The notes beneath the pieces are model-generated. The model did no database searches. It had not been told where the DNA came from and saw nothing but the letters and a program-made list of their open reading frames with translations. From Trachelipus rathkii (Eukaryota > Arthropoda > Malacostraca > Isopoda > Trachelipodidae), in contig JABUQX010018459.1 in assembly GCA_015478945.1 (NCBI GenBank), forward strand, positions 1 to 15,000: 15,000 nt of DNA, read 5' to 3'. Each line of letters opens with the position of its first letter. Positions within the stretch are counted from its first letter, which is position 1. The position numbers and the translations under genes were made by a program. This document shows, piece by piece, positions 14,977 through 15,000 of this stretch.

Positions 14977-15000
14977 TTCATTTCAACCTTTCTCTGAGTT

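Larger units (their letters stand above)
6250..15000. mobile_element. Polinton/adintovirus-type element with long inverted repeats and a single PolB gene (right end outside window)
   Basis: Two inverted arms of about 1.9 kb or more (6250-8139 and 13106-15000) flank a 5-kb unique core (8140-13105) that holds one gene, a protein-primed family B DNA polymerase. Known Polintons/Mavericks are about 15-20 kb, carry PolB together with an integrase, packaging ATPase, protease and capsid genes, and have terminal inverted repeats up to about a kilobase or more. Here only PolB is visible on either strand of the core. The outer ends and any target-site duplication cannot be set because the right arm runs off the window. 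The arms differ by many indels and substitutions, so this is an old insertion or a poorly polished assembly. Confidence 0.8.
13106..15000 (-). repeat. Right terminal inverted repeat (truncated by window end)
   Basis: Reverse complement of the left arm, in mirror order: GC-box-like GGGGGCGGG (13144-13152); AGAGATAAGCCTAAAAAATA (about 13161-13180); (GT)n; the two related duplicate segments; AGTAAGAATAGGC (about 13649-13661); the A-rich block; CAGAAGCAGTTATGCAAACA; the GCACCGG hairpin; the polypyrimidine tract; and (GACTCC)n. A less well matched segment lies at about 13445-13530 (GCGTCTCGTTTCGACATTG and following), where the arms share little beyond a few words. It could be a replacement or small insertion in one arm. 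Confidence 0.88.

Noticed and set aside
14566..14997. 143-residue plus-strand frame in the right arm
   Set aside because: Half is the translated polypyrimidine tract. The mirror position in the left arm does not keep the frame.
6250..15000. Complete Polinton/Maverick or adintovirus
   Set aside because: No integrase, packaging ATPase, protease or capsid frame is found on either strand of the 5-kb core.
6250..15000. Inverted arms as a fold-back sequencing artefact
   Set aside because: The arms are separated by a 5-kb unique core and differ by many substitutions and indels. A fold-back read would give near-identical arms with almost no spacer.

Overview
The window is eukaryotic nuclear DNA, most likely from an invertebrate animal. 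The signs are very long (TA)n and (CA)n microsatellites, tRNA-derived repeats, GT-AG introns, a TATA box paired with an arthropod-style initiator, and AATAAA polyadenylation signals. I cannot name the species. Duplicated copies differ by many small indels, many in homopolymers, so either the repeats are old or the assembly carries long-read indel errors. Every frame break below has to be read with that in mind.

Positions 1-6240 hold repeats and no convincing gene. In order they are: a diverged tRNA-like repeat (about 20-155); AT-rich DNA; a 560-bp (TA)n tract; a minisatellite of about 16 units (1484-3596) that alternates GGCTCC-type hexamer blocks with AT-rich palindromes; an array of roughly 200-bp tRNA-like units, three direct and one inverted (4026-4785); a second (TA)n tract; a duplicated 10-bp-stem hairpin (5063-5234); and an unusual string of perfect short hairpins with mostly 3-nt loops (5442-6174).

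Positions 6250 to the window end are one mobile element. Its terminal inverted repeats are each about 1.9 kb or longer (about 6250-8139 and 13106-15000), and the outer right end lies beyond the window. The arms are imperfect copies that carry, in mirror order, a hexamer repeat, a polypurine tract, a GC-rich hairpin, a T-rich/A-rich low-complexity block, an internal duplication and a (CA)n/(GT)n tract. The unique core is only 5 kb and holds one recognisable gene, a protein-primed family B DNA polymerase of the Polinton/Maverick and adintovirus type.

The polymerase locus looks like a normal Pol II gene. It has a TATA box and initiator, a non-coding first exon, two short 5' introns, a predicted start codon ending exactly at an exon boundary, and clustered polyadenylation signals just before the right repeat. 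From N to C terminus it shows the Polinton-type N-terminal domain, a zinc finger, the three exonuclease motifs, a Vsr-like insert, and polymerase motifs A, B and C. The reading frame is broken about ten times. No integrase, packaging ATPase, protease or capsid gene is visible, so this is either a stripped-down or decayed Polinton relative or a compact PolB-only element.
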